A stretch of DNA of 64,000 bases from Palsa-504 sp963787645 (lineage in GTDB: Bacteria; Actinomycetota; Actinomycetes; Streptosporangiales; Streptosporangiaceae). Where the stretch lies: NCBI GenBank assembly GCA_963787645.1, contig CAWBDS010000014.1, positions 186,001-250,000 of the forward strand, in the 5' to 3' direction. Below the pieces are notes generated by a model. It saw nothing but the letters and a program-made list of their open reading frames with translations. It did no database searches and was not told the DNA's origin. Positions 24,920 through 33,439 of this stretch are shown here, piece after piece (position 1 is the stretch's first letter; the number at the start of each line of letters is the position of its first letter). Both the position numbers and the translations under genes were made by a program.

Positions 24920-26338
24920 GTGTGCTGCGTCTGAAGTTCTGAGGGTTATTTCTGCTAGTCTGCCGGACATGCCGCATTCGGGTCCTTCTGCTGCCGTGAT
25001 CGTGCTGTCTGAAGATGAGCGCGCGGAACTGGTGCGCCGGGCGGGGCTGCCGGGGCGCTGGCGGGCTGACCGGGCCCGGATCATCCTGGCGTGTGCCGAG
25101 GGGATGTCTAATGCGGGGGCTGCGCGGGCGCTGGGGGTGGCGGTCAAGTCGGTATCCAAGTGGCGGCGCCAGTTCGCCGTGGACCGGCTGGCCGGGCTGG
25201 ATGACGCTGCGCCGGTCGGGCGGCGCAAGGCGGAACTGGTGCTGGATGAGTCGGAACGGGCTCAGCTGGTCCGGTGGGCCCGGCGCGCGAAGACGGCCCA
25301 GTACCTGGCGATGCGGGCGAAGATCGTGCTGCGCTGCGCGGAGGGCGGGACGAATAAGGAGGCCGCCGCGGATCTGGGTGTCGATGAGACGACGGTGGAG
25401 CGGTGGCGGGCCCGGTTCATCGCCGGGCGGCTGGCAGGCCTGCATGATGAGCCGCGGCCCGGCCGGCCGCCGTCGATCCTGCTGGACCAGGTCGAGGACG
25501 TGATCGTGGCCACGCTGGAGAGCACGCCAGGTAAGGACACGCACTGGTCGCGGGCCTCGATGGCTAAGCACTCAGGGCTGAGCAAGTCGACCATCGGCCG
25601 GATCTGGAAGAAATTCGACCTCAAGCCGCACCTGCAGGACTCCTTCAAGCTGTCCGCCGACCCGTTCTTCGTGGAGAAAGTCGTCGACGTCGTCGGGCTC
25701 TACCACGACCCGCCGGACAAGGCGGTGGTGCTGTGCGTGGATGAGAAGAGCCAGATCCAGGCGCTGGACCGGTCCCAGCCGGTGCTGCCGATGATGCCGG
25801 GCATGCCCGAGCGGCGTACCCATGACTACCTGCGGCACGGCATCACCAGCTTGTTCGCCGCGTTCAACATCGCCGACGGCACGGTGATCAGCGAACTGCA
25901 CCGCCGCCACCGGGCGATCGAGTTCCGCAAGTTCCTGACCGCCATCGACAAGGCGGTGCCGGCTGACCTTGAGGTGCACCTGGTCTGCGACAACTACGCC
26001 ACTCACAACACTGCCGAGATCAAGACGTGGCTGACCCGGCACCCGCGGTTCCACGTCCACTTCACCCCGACCGGCTCGTCCTGGATGAACCAGGTCGAGC
26101 GCTGGTTCGGCCTGCTGACCGACAAGCTGATCCGCCGCGGCGCCCACACCTCGGTGCCGGCCCTGGAGAACGACATCAGGGGCTGGATCGCCACCTGGAA
26201 CGACAACCCCAGGCCGTTCACCTGGACCAAGACCGCAGACGAGATCCTGAATTCGCTTGCCGACTACCTCGCCAAGCTTGGTACAGGCCCACCTGCAACC
26301 AAGCAAGAATAACCAATCGAACTTCAGGCGCAGCACAC
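24920..26338. mobile_element. IS630-family element 2
   Basis: Inverted ends begin GTGTGCTGCG(T/C)CTGAAGTTC, with one mismatch in 20 bases. TA dinucleotides lie at 24918-24919 and 26339-26340, each shared with the neighbouring element. The plus-strand transposase fills the element. Confidence 0.85.
24969..26312 (+). CDS. IS630-family transposase (element 2)
   Basis: A 447-residue transposase with two N-terminal helix-turn-helix units (SNAGAARALGVAVKSVSKWR and TNKEAAADLGVDETTVERWR) and the DDE core: VVLCVDEKSQIQALDRSQ (first Asp), VHLVCDNYATHNT (second), TPTGSSWMNQVERWFG (Glu). The P-G-R-P-P-S-I-L-L-D linker is typical of the subgroup. Intact. It shares most of its sequence with the element 3 transposase, so the two are paralogous but not identical copies. 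Confidence 0.9.
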   Translation: MPHSGPSAAVIVLSEDERAELVRRAGLPGRWRADRARIILACAEGMSNAGAARALGVAVKSVSKWRRQFAVDRLAGLDDAAPVGRRKAELVLDESERAQLVRWARRAKTAQYLAMRAKIVLRCAEGGTNKEAAADLGVDETTVERWRARFIAGRLAGLHDEPRPGRPPSILLDQVEDVIVATLESTPGKDTHWSRASMAKHSGLSKSTIGRIWKKFDLKPHLQDSFKLSADPFFVEKVVDVVGLYHDPPDKAVVLCVDEKSQIQALDRSQPVLPMMPGMPERRTHDYLRHGITSLFAAFNIADGTVISELHRRHRAIEFRKFLTAIDKAVPADLEVHLVCDNYATHNTAEIKTWLTRHPRFHVHFTPTGSSWMNQVERWFGLLTDKLIRRGAHTSVPALENDIRGWIATWNDNPRPFTWTKTADEILNSLADYLAKLGTGPPATKQE

Positions 26339-26340
26339 TA

Positions 26341-27712
26341 GTATCACGCGCCTGAGATTTACGGGTTAGGTCTGTAGCCTGGTGGCATGTCGCAGACTCA
26401 GATGGCCGTGCCGCTGGTGCTGACGGATGAGGATCGTGCGGAGCTTGTCCGCTGGTTAGAGGGCGGGTTGCCGTGGCGGGCGGAGCGGGCGCGGATCGTG
26501 CTGGCGTGCGCGGAGCCGGGGTCGGGTGTGGCGCGGGTGGCTGCGGAGCTGGGGTCGACGCGGATGACGGTGCGCAAGTGGCGGCGGCGGTTCGCTGAGG
26601 AGGGCCTGGCGGGGCTGGCTGATCATGACCGGCCTGGCCGTCCGGTCGCTGAGCTGGTGCTGACCGGGCAGGAGCGGGATCAGCTGAACCGGTGGGCGCG
26701 GCGGGCCAGGACCGGCCAGGCGCTGGCGCTGCGGGCCAAGATCGTGCTGGCCTGCGCGGACGGGGCTTCGAATAAGCAGGTGGCTGCGGACTTGCGGGTC
26801 GATGAGAACACGGTGAGCAAGTGGCGCAGACGGTTCGCCGCGCAGCGGTGCGACGGGCTGGACGACGAGCCGCGGCCGGGCCGGCCGCCGTCGATCCTGC
26901 TGGACAAGGTGGAGGAGGTCATCACCGCCACGCTGGAGGAGATGCCGCCGGACGCGACGCACTGGTCGCGGGCCTCGATGGCCGAGCGGTCCGGGCTCAG
27001 TAAGTCCACGATCGGGCGGATCTGGCGCAAGTTCGATCTCAAGCCGCACTTCGCCGGCACGTTCAAGCTGTCCGCCGACCCGCTGTTCGTGGACAAGGTC
27101 GTCGACGTGGTCGGCCTGTACCACCACCCGCCGGAGAAGGCGGTGGTGCTGTGCGTGGATGAGAAATCGGGCATCCAGGCGCTGGACCGGTCCCAGCCGG
27201 TGCTGCCGATGATGCCCGGCGTGCCCGAGCGCCGCAGCCACGACTATGTCCGGCACGGCACGACCGACCTGTTCGCCGCGTTCAACATCGCCGACGGCAC
27301 CGTGATCTCCCAGCTGCGCCGCCATCACCGGGCCGCTGAGTTCAAGAAGTTCCTGGTCCAGATCGACAAGGCCGTGCCCGCCGGGCTCCAGGTGCACCTG
27401 GTCTGCGACAACCTGTCCACGCACAAGGCCCCCGTCATCCAGGCCTGGCTGGCCCGCCACCCCCGGTTCTGCCTGCACTTCACCCCGACCGGATCGTCGT
27501 GGATCAACCAGGTCGAGCGGTGGTTCGGGTACCTGACCGCCCAGAAGATCCGCCGCGGCGTGCACAAAAGCGTGCAGGCCCTGGAAGCCGACATCCGCGC
27601 CTGGATCGAGCACTGGAACCAGAATCCCCGACCCTTCAGGTGGGCCAAGACCGCCGACGAGATCCTGGACTCACTGGCAAAGTATTTAGCACGAATTTCA
27701 GGCGCGGGATAC
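26341..27712. mobile_element. IS630-family element 3
   Basis: Inverted ends begin GTATC(A/C)CGCGCCTGA(G/A)ATT. TA at 26339-26340 is shared with element 2; the outer TA at 27713-27714 abuts the host sequence. The transposase stop codon is completed by that TA and the following G. Confidence 0.85.
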
Positions 27713-27715
27713 TAG
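26387..27715 (+). CDS. IS630-family transposase (element 3)
   Basis: A 442-residue transposase with the same two helix-turn-helix units (AAELGSTRMTVRKWRRRF and SNKQVAADLRVDENTVSKWR) and DDE core (VVLCVDEKSGIQALDRSQ, VHLVCDNLSTHK, TPTGSSWINQVERWFG). The last codons read SGAGY followed by TAG at 27713-27715, in which TA is the target duplication and G is host DNA, so the element carries no stop of its own. It appears intact. Two elements of this subgroup side by side could mobilise each other. Confidence 0.9.
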   Translation: MSQTQMAVPLVLTDEDRAELVRWLEGGLPWRAERARIVLACAEPGSGVARVAAELGSTRMTVRKWRRRFAEEGLAGLADHDRPGRPVAELVLTGQERDQLNRWARRARTGQALALRAKIVLACADGASNKQVAADLRVDENTVSKWRRRFAAQRCDGLDDEPRPGRPPSILLDKVEEVITATLEEMPPDATHWSRASMAERSGLSKSTIGRIWRKFDLKPHFAGTFKLSADPLFVDKVVDVVGLYHHPPEKAVVLCVDEKSGIQALDRSQPVLPMMPGVPERRSHDYVRHGTTDLFAAFNIADGTVISQLRRHHRAAEFKKFLVQIDKAVPAGLQVHLVCDNLSTHKAPVIQAWLARHPRFCLHFTPTGSSWINQVERWFGYLTAQKIRRGVHKSVQALEADIRAWIEHWNQNPRPFRWAKTADEILDSLAKYLARISGAGY

Positions 27716-27891
27716 CGTTCGTCGTCCTCGCCGTACGGGACCTCTTGGCGCTGTTCCAGGACGTCGTCCACGGGCTCGTCGTCGGGTATTCCGGTCGGCG
27801 TGGCGGGCTGCTCGCGATCCTCCGCGTCGTGGTCCGCGTACTCGTCGTCGGAGTATTCGTCCTCGGGATTGCCGTCGAAGCTGGATGTCAT
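27712..27891 (-). CDS. Small acidic protein (59 residues), end shaped by IS630 element 3
   Basis: From ATG 27891 an acidic, probably disordered protein is read (MTSSFDGNPEDEYSDDEY at the start, VLEQRQEVPYGEDDER at the end). Similar short acidic proteins ending in E-Q-x-x-x-V-x-x-D-E-D are common in actinomycetes, so the C-terminus looks nearly natural. Its TAG stop is formed by the TA of the IS630 insertion plus the last base of the element, so the element landed at or very near the original stop. Function unknown. Confidence 0.55.
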   Translation of the reverse strand: MTSSFDGNPEDEYSDDEYADHDAEDREQPATPTGIPDDEPVDDVLEQRQEVPYGEDDER

Positions 27892-27905
27892 GTCCCCATC
27901 GTGCC

Positions 27906-28739
27906 CTACCGGCCGGAGCTGACGCTGACCCCGTTGGCGGTCACGATGGCGGCGATCGCCAGCCAGTCCGCCCACGCCAGGGACTGGCCCAGGACCACCA
28001 GCCCGGTCAGCGCCGCGAACACCGGGTTGACGCTCATGAACACCCCGAAGAACCGGATCGGGACCCGCCGCAGCGCGAGCAGGTCGGCGACCATGGGGAC
28101 CGCCGAGCACAGCAGTCCGGCCGTGGCCGCCCGGCCCAGCGCCGTCACCGTCACCGGATGGCTGGCCAGGACCCAGATGCCGACCGGGATATAGAGCAGG
28201 GCGGACAGGCCGGCCGCCGCCGCGGGGCCCTGCGAGCCCGGCAACCTCGCCCCCACCACCCGGTTGACCAGGATGTACCCCGCCCAGCAGCAGGCCGCCA
28301 GCACGGCCAGGCCGATGCCGGCGTAATCGGTGCTCGGCTGCGGCCGGGCCAGCACGACGGCCGCGGTACCCGCGACGAGCGCGCAGCCCAGGTCGATGAC
28401 CCGGCGCGAGCTCAGCAGCGCCACCGATAGCGGGCCGAGGAACTCCAGGGTCACCGCCAGACCCAGGCCGATCCGGTCGATAGCCAGGTATAGCGACAGG
28501 TTCATGGTGGCGAAGATCAGCGCCAGGGCCAGAACCGGGCGCCACTGCTCCCGGGTGAACGACGCGAACCTCGGCCGGACGGTGCCGAGCAGCACGGCGG
28601 CCGCCACCCACTGCCGGACCGCGACCACTCCGGCAGGCCCGAGGACCGGAAAGGCCAGCGCGGCGGTGGCCGCGCCGAGCTGATTGGACGCGGCGCTGCC
28701 GGTCATCAGCTCGATGCCGGTGAGGCGGTTACCCTGCAT
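27906..28739 (-). CDS. EamA-family (DMT) transporter
   Basis: A drug/metabolite transporter of about 277 residues with ten predicted helices in two EamA repeats. Landmarks: GAATAALAFPVLGPAGVVAVRQ (helix 1/loop), ATMNLSLYLAIDRIGLGLAVTLEFLGP (end of repeat 1), and RVPIRFFGVFMSVNPVFAALTGLVVLGQ (repeat 2). This wording is close to RhtA-type amino-acid (threonine/homoserine) exporters. Start is uncertain: ATG 28739 is used, but 28793, 28751 and 28706 are possible. It is divergent from a LysR-type regulator, the typical arrangement for a regulator controlling an exporter. Confidence 0.82.
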   Translation of the reverse strand: MQGNRLTGIELMTGSAASNQLGAATAALAFPVLGPAGVVAVRQWVAAAVLLGTVRPRFASFTREQWRPVLALALIFATMNLSLYLAIDRIGLGLAVTLEFLGPLSVALLSSRRVIDLGCALVAGTAAVVLARPQPSTDYAGIGLAVLAACCWAGYILVNRVVGARLPGSQGPAAAAGLSALLYIPVGIWVLASHPVTVTALGRAATAGLLCSAVPMVADLLALRRVPIRFFGVFMSVNPVFAALTGLVVLGQSLAWADWLAIAAIVTANGVSVSSGR

Positions 28740-28808
28740 GCCTAGCAGCATGGCCCCGGCGCATCCATACGCAAAATGCATGAATCGAGGCAACTATACG
28801 CTGGGATC

Positions 28809-29666
28809 ATGGATCTGGAGCTGCGGCACCTGCGTTGCCTGGTCGCGATCGTGGACGCGGGCACCTTCACCGACGCCGCCATCGAGCTCGGCATCTCGCA
28901 AGCCGCCGTGTCGCGGAACCTGATCGCCTTGGAGCAGGTGCTCGGCGTCCGGCTGCTGCACCGCACCAGCCGCAGCATCACCCCGACCACGGCCGGCGTG
29001 CACGCCCTAGCCCAGGCCAGGCAGGTCCTGGCCGCCGCGGACAACCTGGTCGCCGAGGCGACCACCGGGCATACCACGCTCCGCATCGGCCATCCGTGGT
29101 CGGCCATGGGCCGCCACACCCGCGAGTTCCAGCTCCGCTGGGCGGACCGGTACCCGGACATCGAACTGCAGCTGATCCGCACCAACTCGGCCACCGGTGG
29201 CCTGGCCGAAGGCCTGTGTGACGTGGCGGTGTTGCGCACCGACGTGGACAGCAACCGCTTCGCCGGGGCCATCGTGGGTCACGAGCGCCGCTACTGTGCC
29301 CTGGCCGCCGACGACCCGTGGGCCCGGCGCCGCTCCATCCGGCTCGAACGAGGTCGCGCAGCGCACCGTGCTCGTCGACCGGCGCACCGGGACCACCACC
29401 CCGGACCTGTGGCCGCCGGCGCGCAGCCCCGGCTCCAGGACACCCGCGACATCGATGACTGGCTGGCGGTGATCGCGGCCGGCGGCGGCGTCGGGATCAC
29501 CCCCGAGGGCACCACCGCCCAGTACCGCCGCGACGGCGTGGTCTTCCGTCCGCTGCGTGACGCCCCGCCGATCGTCGTGCAGATGATCTGGCGCCGCCAC
29601 GACCCGCACCCCTCCACGCACGCCGCGGTCGCACTGGCGACCGAACTCTACCGCCGTCCGTCCTGA
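28809..29666 (+). CDS. LysR-type transcriptional regulator with a scrambled internal segment
   Basis: The N-terminal winged helix-turn-helix is standard (MDLELRHLRCLVAIVDAGTF, then ISQAAVSRNLIALEQVLGVR). The effector domain is recognisable on both sides of a 25-residue stretch at 29344-29420 that reads as Arg/His-rich nonsense in this frame. In the +1 frame the same bases read NEVAQRTVLVDRRTGTTTPD followed by LWPP, a normal LysR effector-domain strand. So one extra base near 29344 and one missing base near 29418 appear to compensate. The protein may still fold poorly. It probably controls the divergent EamA exporter. Confidence 0.78.
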   Translation: MDLELRHLRCLVAIVDAGTFTDAAIELGISQAAVSRNLIALEQVLGVRLLHRTSRSITPTTAGVHALAQARQVLAAADNLVAEATTGHTTLRIGHPWSAMGRHTREFQLRWADRYPDIELQLIRTNSATGGLAEGLCDVAVLRTDVDSNRFAGAIVGHERRYCALAADDPWARRRSIRLERGRAAHRARRPAHRDHHPGPVAAGAQPRLQDTRDIDDWLAVIAAGGGVGITPEGTTAQYRRDGVVFRPLRDAPPIVVQMIWRRHDPHPSTHAAVALATELYRRPS

Positions 29667-29720
29667 GCGATACGCCGCCTATGGCTGGTTCTGGACACCC
29701 GCCCGGATCCGGCCTAGAAC

Positions 29721-30747
29721 ATGGATTCCGACCGGTTCAAATCACCACTTCCTGCGCTCTTGGAGCATCCCGTGGCCATCATCTCCGACGTCAGCCCGAC
29801 GCTGGCCAATACGTCGATCCCAGCGCAGCGGTTCGTGACCGGGCGGATGCTCTCGATGGACAGCTCCGATGACGAGAGCTGGTATTCGCCGGATCGCTGT
29901 CGAGCGACCTGTGGATCTCGGAAAACGGCGGCGTGTCGTGGTCGCAGCTCCAGTGGGACCAGCCAGCTGAGGGCCAGTTCGGGGTACCGGGAGCCGTGGG
30001 CGGTTTCTGCGTGCCATCGGTCGCCGTGGGCCCGGATTCCGCCCGGTGGCTCGTGGACCGCAATCCGCGGTTCCTGGCCGACCTGACCGGGAACGGCCTG
30101 GCCGACATCGTGGGGTTCGGCGAGGCCGGGGTGTACGTCGCCTTGAACAAATGATGACGGGACCTTCACGCAGCCGGCGCTGTTCGTCATCCCGAACTTC
30201 GGGTACGGCGATGACGGGCCCGTGCAGCAGCAGGGACCATTCCTGCCCGATCCCGACATCGGCATCGTGCAGGCCTCCGGCGGGCATAGCGGCACCGTGT
30301 TCTACGTGGGCGGCGATGAGCGCAGCCGGGCTCTGGAAATGGACCGAGGGCCTGACCAGCTGGCAGCCGCTGGTCCCCGGCGGCGGCGCGGGCCAGGCAC
30401 CGTCGACGCGAAGCTGGAGCAGCAGCTCACCTGCGGCGGCCTCATCCCCGCCGACCGCGGCGAGGACGACGACGGCCAGGGCGACCACCTCGACGTCATC
30501 CTCACCGATATGAAGTTCGATCCGTTCCACCCGGGGCGGCGTTTCGCCGCCGGACTCGGCGGCGCCTTCGCCACCGTGGACGGCACGAACTGGGTGCGCC
30601 TGCTGGATACCGGCGCCCGGCCAGCTCGGCCGCACCCAGGTCATGCCGGGCAACCGCCTGCTGATCGAGCTCACCGACGGGACCTCGTTCGTCATCGACG
30701 CCGACCAGCTGGAACCGCAGGCCGACGGCACCTACCTGATCACCTGA
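29721..30747 (+). pseudogene. Degraded secreted BNR/FG-GAP repeat protein remnants
   Basis: Several pieces of an exported beta-propeller-type protein can be read in shifting frames: LVFAGSLSSDLWISENGGVS (a BNR/sialidase-like Asp box), ADLTGNGLADIVGFGEAGVY (FG-GAP repeat), TFTQPALFVIPNFGYGDDG, and SGLWKWTEGLTSWQPLVPGG. DMKFDPFHPGRRFAAGLGGA then TVDGTNWVRLLDTGA follows. A last frame at 30622-30747 (GRTQVMPGNRLLIELTDGTS) ends at a TGA but may come from another gene. At least three frame changes and no intact start are seen. Not functional. Confidence 0.5.
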
Positions 30748-30773
30748 CTGGCGAGCCCGCCAGAATAAGGGAC

Positions 30774-32489
30774 ATGCCCAGAAAAGAGTCATGGAGCATC
30801 GACCGCTTCGTCGCCGAACAGCTGACCGCCTGGGAAGTCCCGGGCTGCGCCGCGGCCGCCGTCAAGGACGGAAAGGTCGTCCTGGCCGCCGGGTGGGGGC
30901 ACCGCGACCTGGAGGCCAGGCTTCCGGTCACCGCGGACACGCTGTTCGCCATCGGGTCCACCACCAAGGCCTTCACCGCGGCCACGGTCGGCGCCCTGGT
31001 CGACGACGGCCTGCTGGAGTGGGAGCGGCCGCTGCGCGAATACGTGCCGGAGATCCTCCTGCACGACCCCGCGGTGACCGACCGGCTGACCGTCGTCGAC
31101 CTGCTGTCACACCGGTCCGGCCTGCCCCGTCACGAGATGGTCTGGCTCGGTCACCCGGACCGGTCCCGGGCCGAGATCATCCGCCGCTTGCGTTACCTGC
31201 CCCTCAGCAAGGACCTGCGCCAGGCGTTCCAGTACTGCAATCTTGGCTACCTGATGGCCGGGCACGCGGTGGCGGCGGTCTCCGGTACCACCTGGGAGGA
31301 CTTCCTGCGCGGCCGTCTGCTGACCGCGCTGGGCATGGACCGGTCGAACATGTCGGTCGACGCGATGAGCGCCGACCCGGATCACGCCACCGCGTACGAG
31401 CGCCGCCAGGGCGTCGTGGTGCCGGTGCCCCAGCGGCCCGTCAACGCCCTGGCGCCGGCCGGCGCGATCAACTCGTGCGCCGCCGACCTGTCCCGCTGGC
31501 TGCTGGCCCAGCTGGGCGGCGGACAGCTGGACGGCCAGCAGGTCATGTCCGCGGGCACGGTGGCGCGCCAGCACGAGCCGCACATCGTCCTGCCCGAGGA
31601 CCGGACCTTCCCCGCCTCCACTCGGCACGCTTACGGCCTGGGCTGGTTCGTCGGCCGCTACCGCGAGCACCGGCTCATCGAACACGGCGGCGGCATCGAC
31701 GGGTTCTTGACCGAGTGCATGCTGCTGCCCGACGACGGCATCGGCGTGGCCGTGATGACCAACAGCACCTCCAGCGCGATGACGCCGGTCGTGGCCTACC
31801 GCATCCTCGATGAGCTGCTCGGCCTGGAGCCGGTGGACTGGTTCTCCAGCTTCAAGCCGCGTTACGACACGGTCGTGGCTGGGATGCGTGAGGCCCGTGA
31901 GGTGCGCCGCGTCGTGCCCGACGCTTCGCTGCCCCGGCCGCTGGAGGCCTACGCGGGGGAGTACGAGCATCCGGGCTACGGCACGCTCACCATCACCCTG
32001 GACGGCGGCGTGCTCCGGCCGCGCCTGGGCACCTTGGACCTGAGTCTGAGCCATCGTCACTACGAAACGTTCGACCTGGAGTGGCACGAGCTTGGCGACC
32101 AGTCCCACGTGTTCCCGCTCATGTTCTGGTCCGACCCAGACGGCGATATCACCGCGCTCACCGTCCCGTTCGAGCCGCTGACCGGGCCGTTGCGCTTCGA
32201 CCGTCGACCCGACGCTTCGGCGCGCGATCCGGAGGTGCTCCGCCGCCTGACCGGCACCTACGCCATGGGCCCGATCGAGATCGTGGTCGCCTTGCGCGGG
32301 GCGGACGTGCTGACCGTCACCACCCCCGGTGCGCCGCCCTTCGAACTGGAGCCCTCGGGCCGCGGCCTGCGGTTCGGCCTCAAGGGCCAGCCCGCCGTCA
32401 CCGCCGAGTTCGAGCTGGACGAATCCGGTCACGTCGCCCGTCTGGTGGCCCAACCGCTGGGCATCTTCCTGCCCCAGGGCGGGAGCTGA
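30774..32489 (+). CDS. Serine hydrolase, class C beta-lactamase/penicillin-binding type
   Basis: A 571-residue protein of the beta-lactamase-related family. The active-site motifs are present: S-x-x-K as IGSTTKAF (Ser about residue 64), Y-x-N as QYCNLGYL, and the H-G-G box in LIEHGGGIDGF. A C-terminal beta-barrel extension (from about residue 370, PLEAYAGEYEHPGYGTLTIT) matches DUF3471-like lipocalin tails of such hydrolases. No signal peptide is evident, so it may be cytoplasmic, with esterase, amidase or peptidase activity rather than antibiotic resistance. ATG 30774 follows a GAATAAGGGA ribosome site. Its stop overlaps the nucleoside hydrolase start (TGATG). Confidence 0.88.
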   Translation: MPRKESWSIDRFVAEQLTAWEVPGCAAAAVKDGKVVLAAGWGHRDLEARLPVTADTLFAIGSTTKAFTAATVGALVDDGLLEWERPLREYVPEILLHDPAVTDRLTVVDLLSHRSGLPRHEMVWLGHPDRSRAEIIRRLRYLPLSKDLRQAFQYCNLGYLMAGHAVAAVSGTTWEDFLRGRLLTALGMDRSNMSVDAMSADPDHATAYERRQGVVVPVPQRPVNALAPAGAINSCAADLSRWLLAQLGGGQLDGQQVMSAGTVARQHEPHIVLPEDRTFPASTRHAYGLGWFVGRYREHRLIEHGGGIDGFLTECMLLPDDGIGVAVMTNSTSSAMTPVVAYRILDELLGLEPVDWFSSFKPRYDTVVAGMREAREVRRVVPDASLPRPLEAYAGEYEHPGYGTLTITLDGGVLRPRLGTLDLSLSHRHYETFDLEWHELGDQSHVFPLMFWSDPDGDITALTVPFEPLTGPLRFDRRPDASARDPEVLRRLTGTYAMGPIEIVVALRGADVLTVTTPGAPPFELEPSGRGLRFGLKGQPAVTAEFELDESGHVARLVAQPLGIFLPQGGS

Positions 32490-33421
32490 TGGCCGTCCCC
32501 GTCCTGCTCGACTGCGATCCAGGCCATGACGACGCCTTTGCCATCATGCTGGCCGCGGCCAGCCCGGCGATCGACCTGATCGGCCTCACCACGGTGGCGG
32601 GTAACCAGACGCTGCCCAAGACCACGCTGAACGCCCGCCGGGTGTGCACGGCGGCCGGGATCACCTCGGTCCCCATCGCCGCTGGCCGAGCCGAGCCACT
32701 GCACGGCCGACTGCGCGTGGCCGCGAATATCCACGGCGAGTCCGGTCTGGACGGGCCGGCATTTGGCGAGCCCACGGTCCCGGTCGAGTCGGCGGGCGCG
32801 GTCGAGTTCATGTACCGGGCGATCCTGGGGGCGGGCCTGCCTGTCACCCTGGTGGCCACCGGTCCGCTGACCAACGTCGCGGCCCTGCTGCTCGTCCACC
32901 CGGACGTGGCCGGGCACCTGGACCAGATCGTGGTGATGGGCGGCTCGACCGAGCGCGGCAACGTCACCCCGTACGCCGAGTTCAACGTGTACGTGGACCC
33001 CGAGGCGGCCGACATCGTGGCGGGCGCCGGCCTGCCGCTCACCTGGTGCGGGCTCAACGTCACGCACCAGGCCCTGGCCACCGCCGACGTGCTGGCCCGG
33101 ATCGCGGCGCTGGGCACGCCGCTGGCTCGGATCTGCGTCGACCTGCTGACCTTCTTCGCGGGCCGCTACCAGCGCTCGTTCGGCTTTGACGCGCCGCCCC
33201 TGCACGATCCGGTCGCGGTGGCCCGGGTCATCGACCCCACGCTGGTCAGCACCGTCACCGCGAACGTGGCCGTCGAGCTCACCGGCACGTACACCAGAGG
33301 CGCGACCGTCATCGACCTGCACCGGGTGACCGAACGCCCGCCCAACGCCCAGGTCGCCGTCCACCTGGACGCCGCCCGTTTCTGGGACCTGATCGTCTCC
33401 GCCATCGCTACCCTGGCCTGA
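32489..33421 (+). CDS. Nucleoside hydrolase (inosine-uridine preferring type)
   Basis: Cleaves N-glycosidic bonds of ribonucleosides to base and ribose, a salvage step. The calcium-binding N-terminus VLLDCDPGHDDAFAIMLA carries the D-x-D-x-x-x-D-D motif. Further family signatures are GLTTVAGNQTLPKTTLNARR, VTLVATGPLTNVA, VVMGGSTERGNVTPYAEFNV and the loop PLHDPVAV with the catalytic-site His-Asp. The 310-residue length is normal. Translation is coupled to the upstream serine hydrolase. Purine versus pyrimidine preference cannot be decided from the sequence alone. Confidence 0.92.
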   Translation: MAVPVLLDCDPGHDDAFAIMLAAASPAIDLIGLTTVAGNQTLPKTTLNARRVCTAAGITSVPIAAGRAEPLHGRLRVAANIHGESGLDGPAFGEPTVPVESAGAVEFMYRAILGAGLPVTLVATGPLTNVAALLLVHPDVAGHLDQIVVMGGSTERGNVTPYAEFNVYVDPEAADIVAGAGLPLTWCGLNVTHQALATADVLARIAALGTPLARICVDLLTFFAGRYQRSFGFDAPPLHDPVAVARVIDPTLVSTVTANVAVELTGTYTRGATVIDLHRVTERPPNAQVAVHLDAARFWDLIVSAIATLA

Positions 33422-33439
33422 CCCCCGGCCAGCCGGTGA

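Noticed and set aside
30222..30773. Extending the serine hydrolase start to 30222
   Set aside because: The upstream frame belongs to the degraded BNR/FG-GAP remnant; the ATG at 30774 has a ribosome site and starts the family homology.
32081..32488. Extending the nucleoside hydrolase upstream
   Set aside because: The Ca-binding DCDPGHDD motif is expected within the first 15 residues, so ATG 32489 is right.
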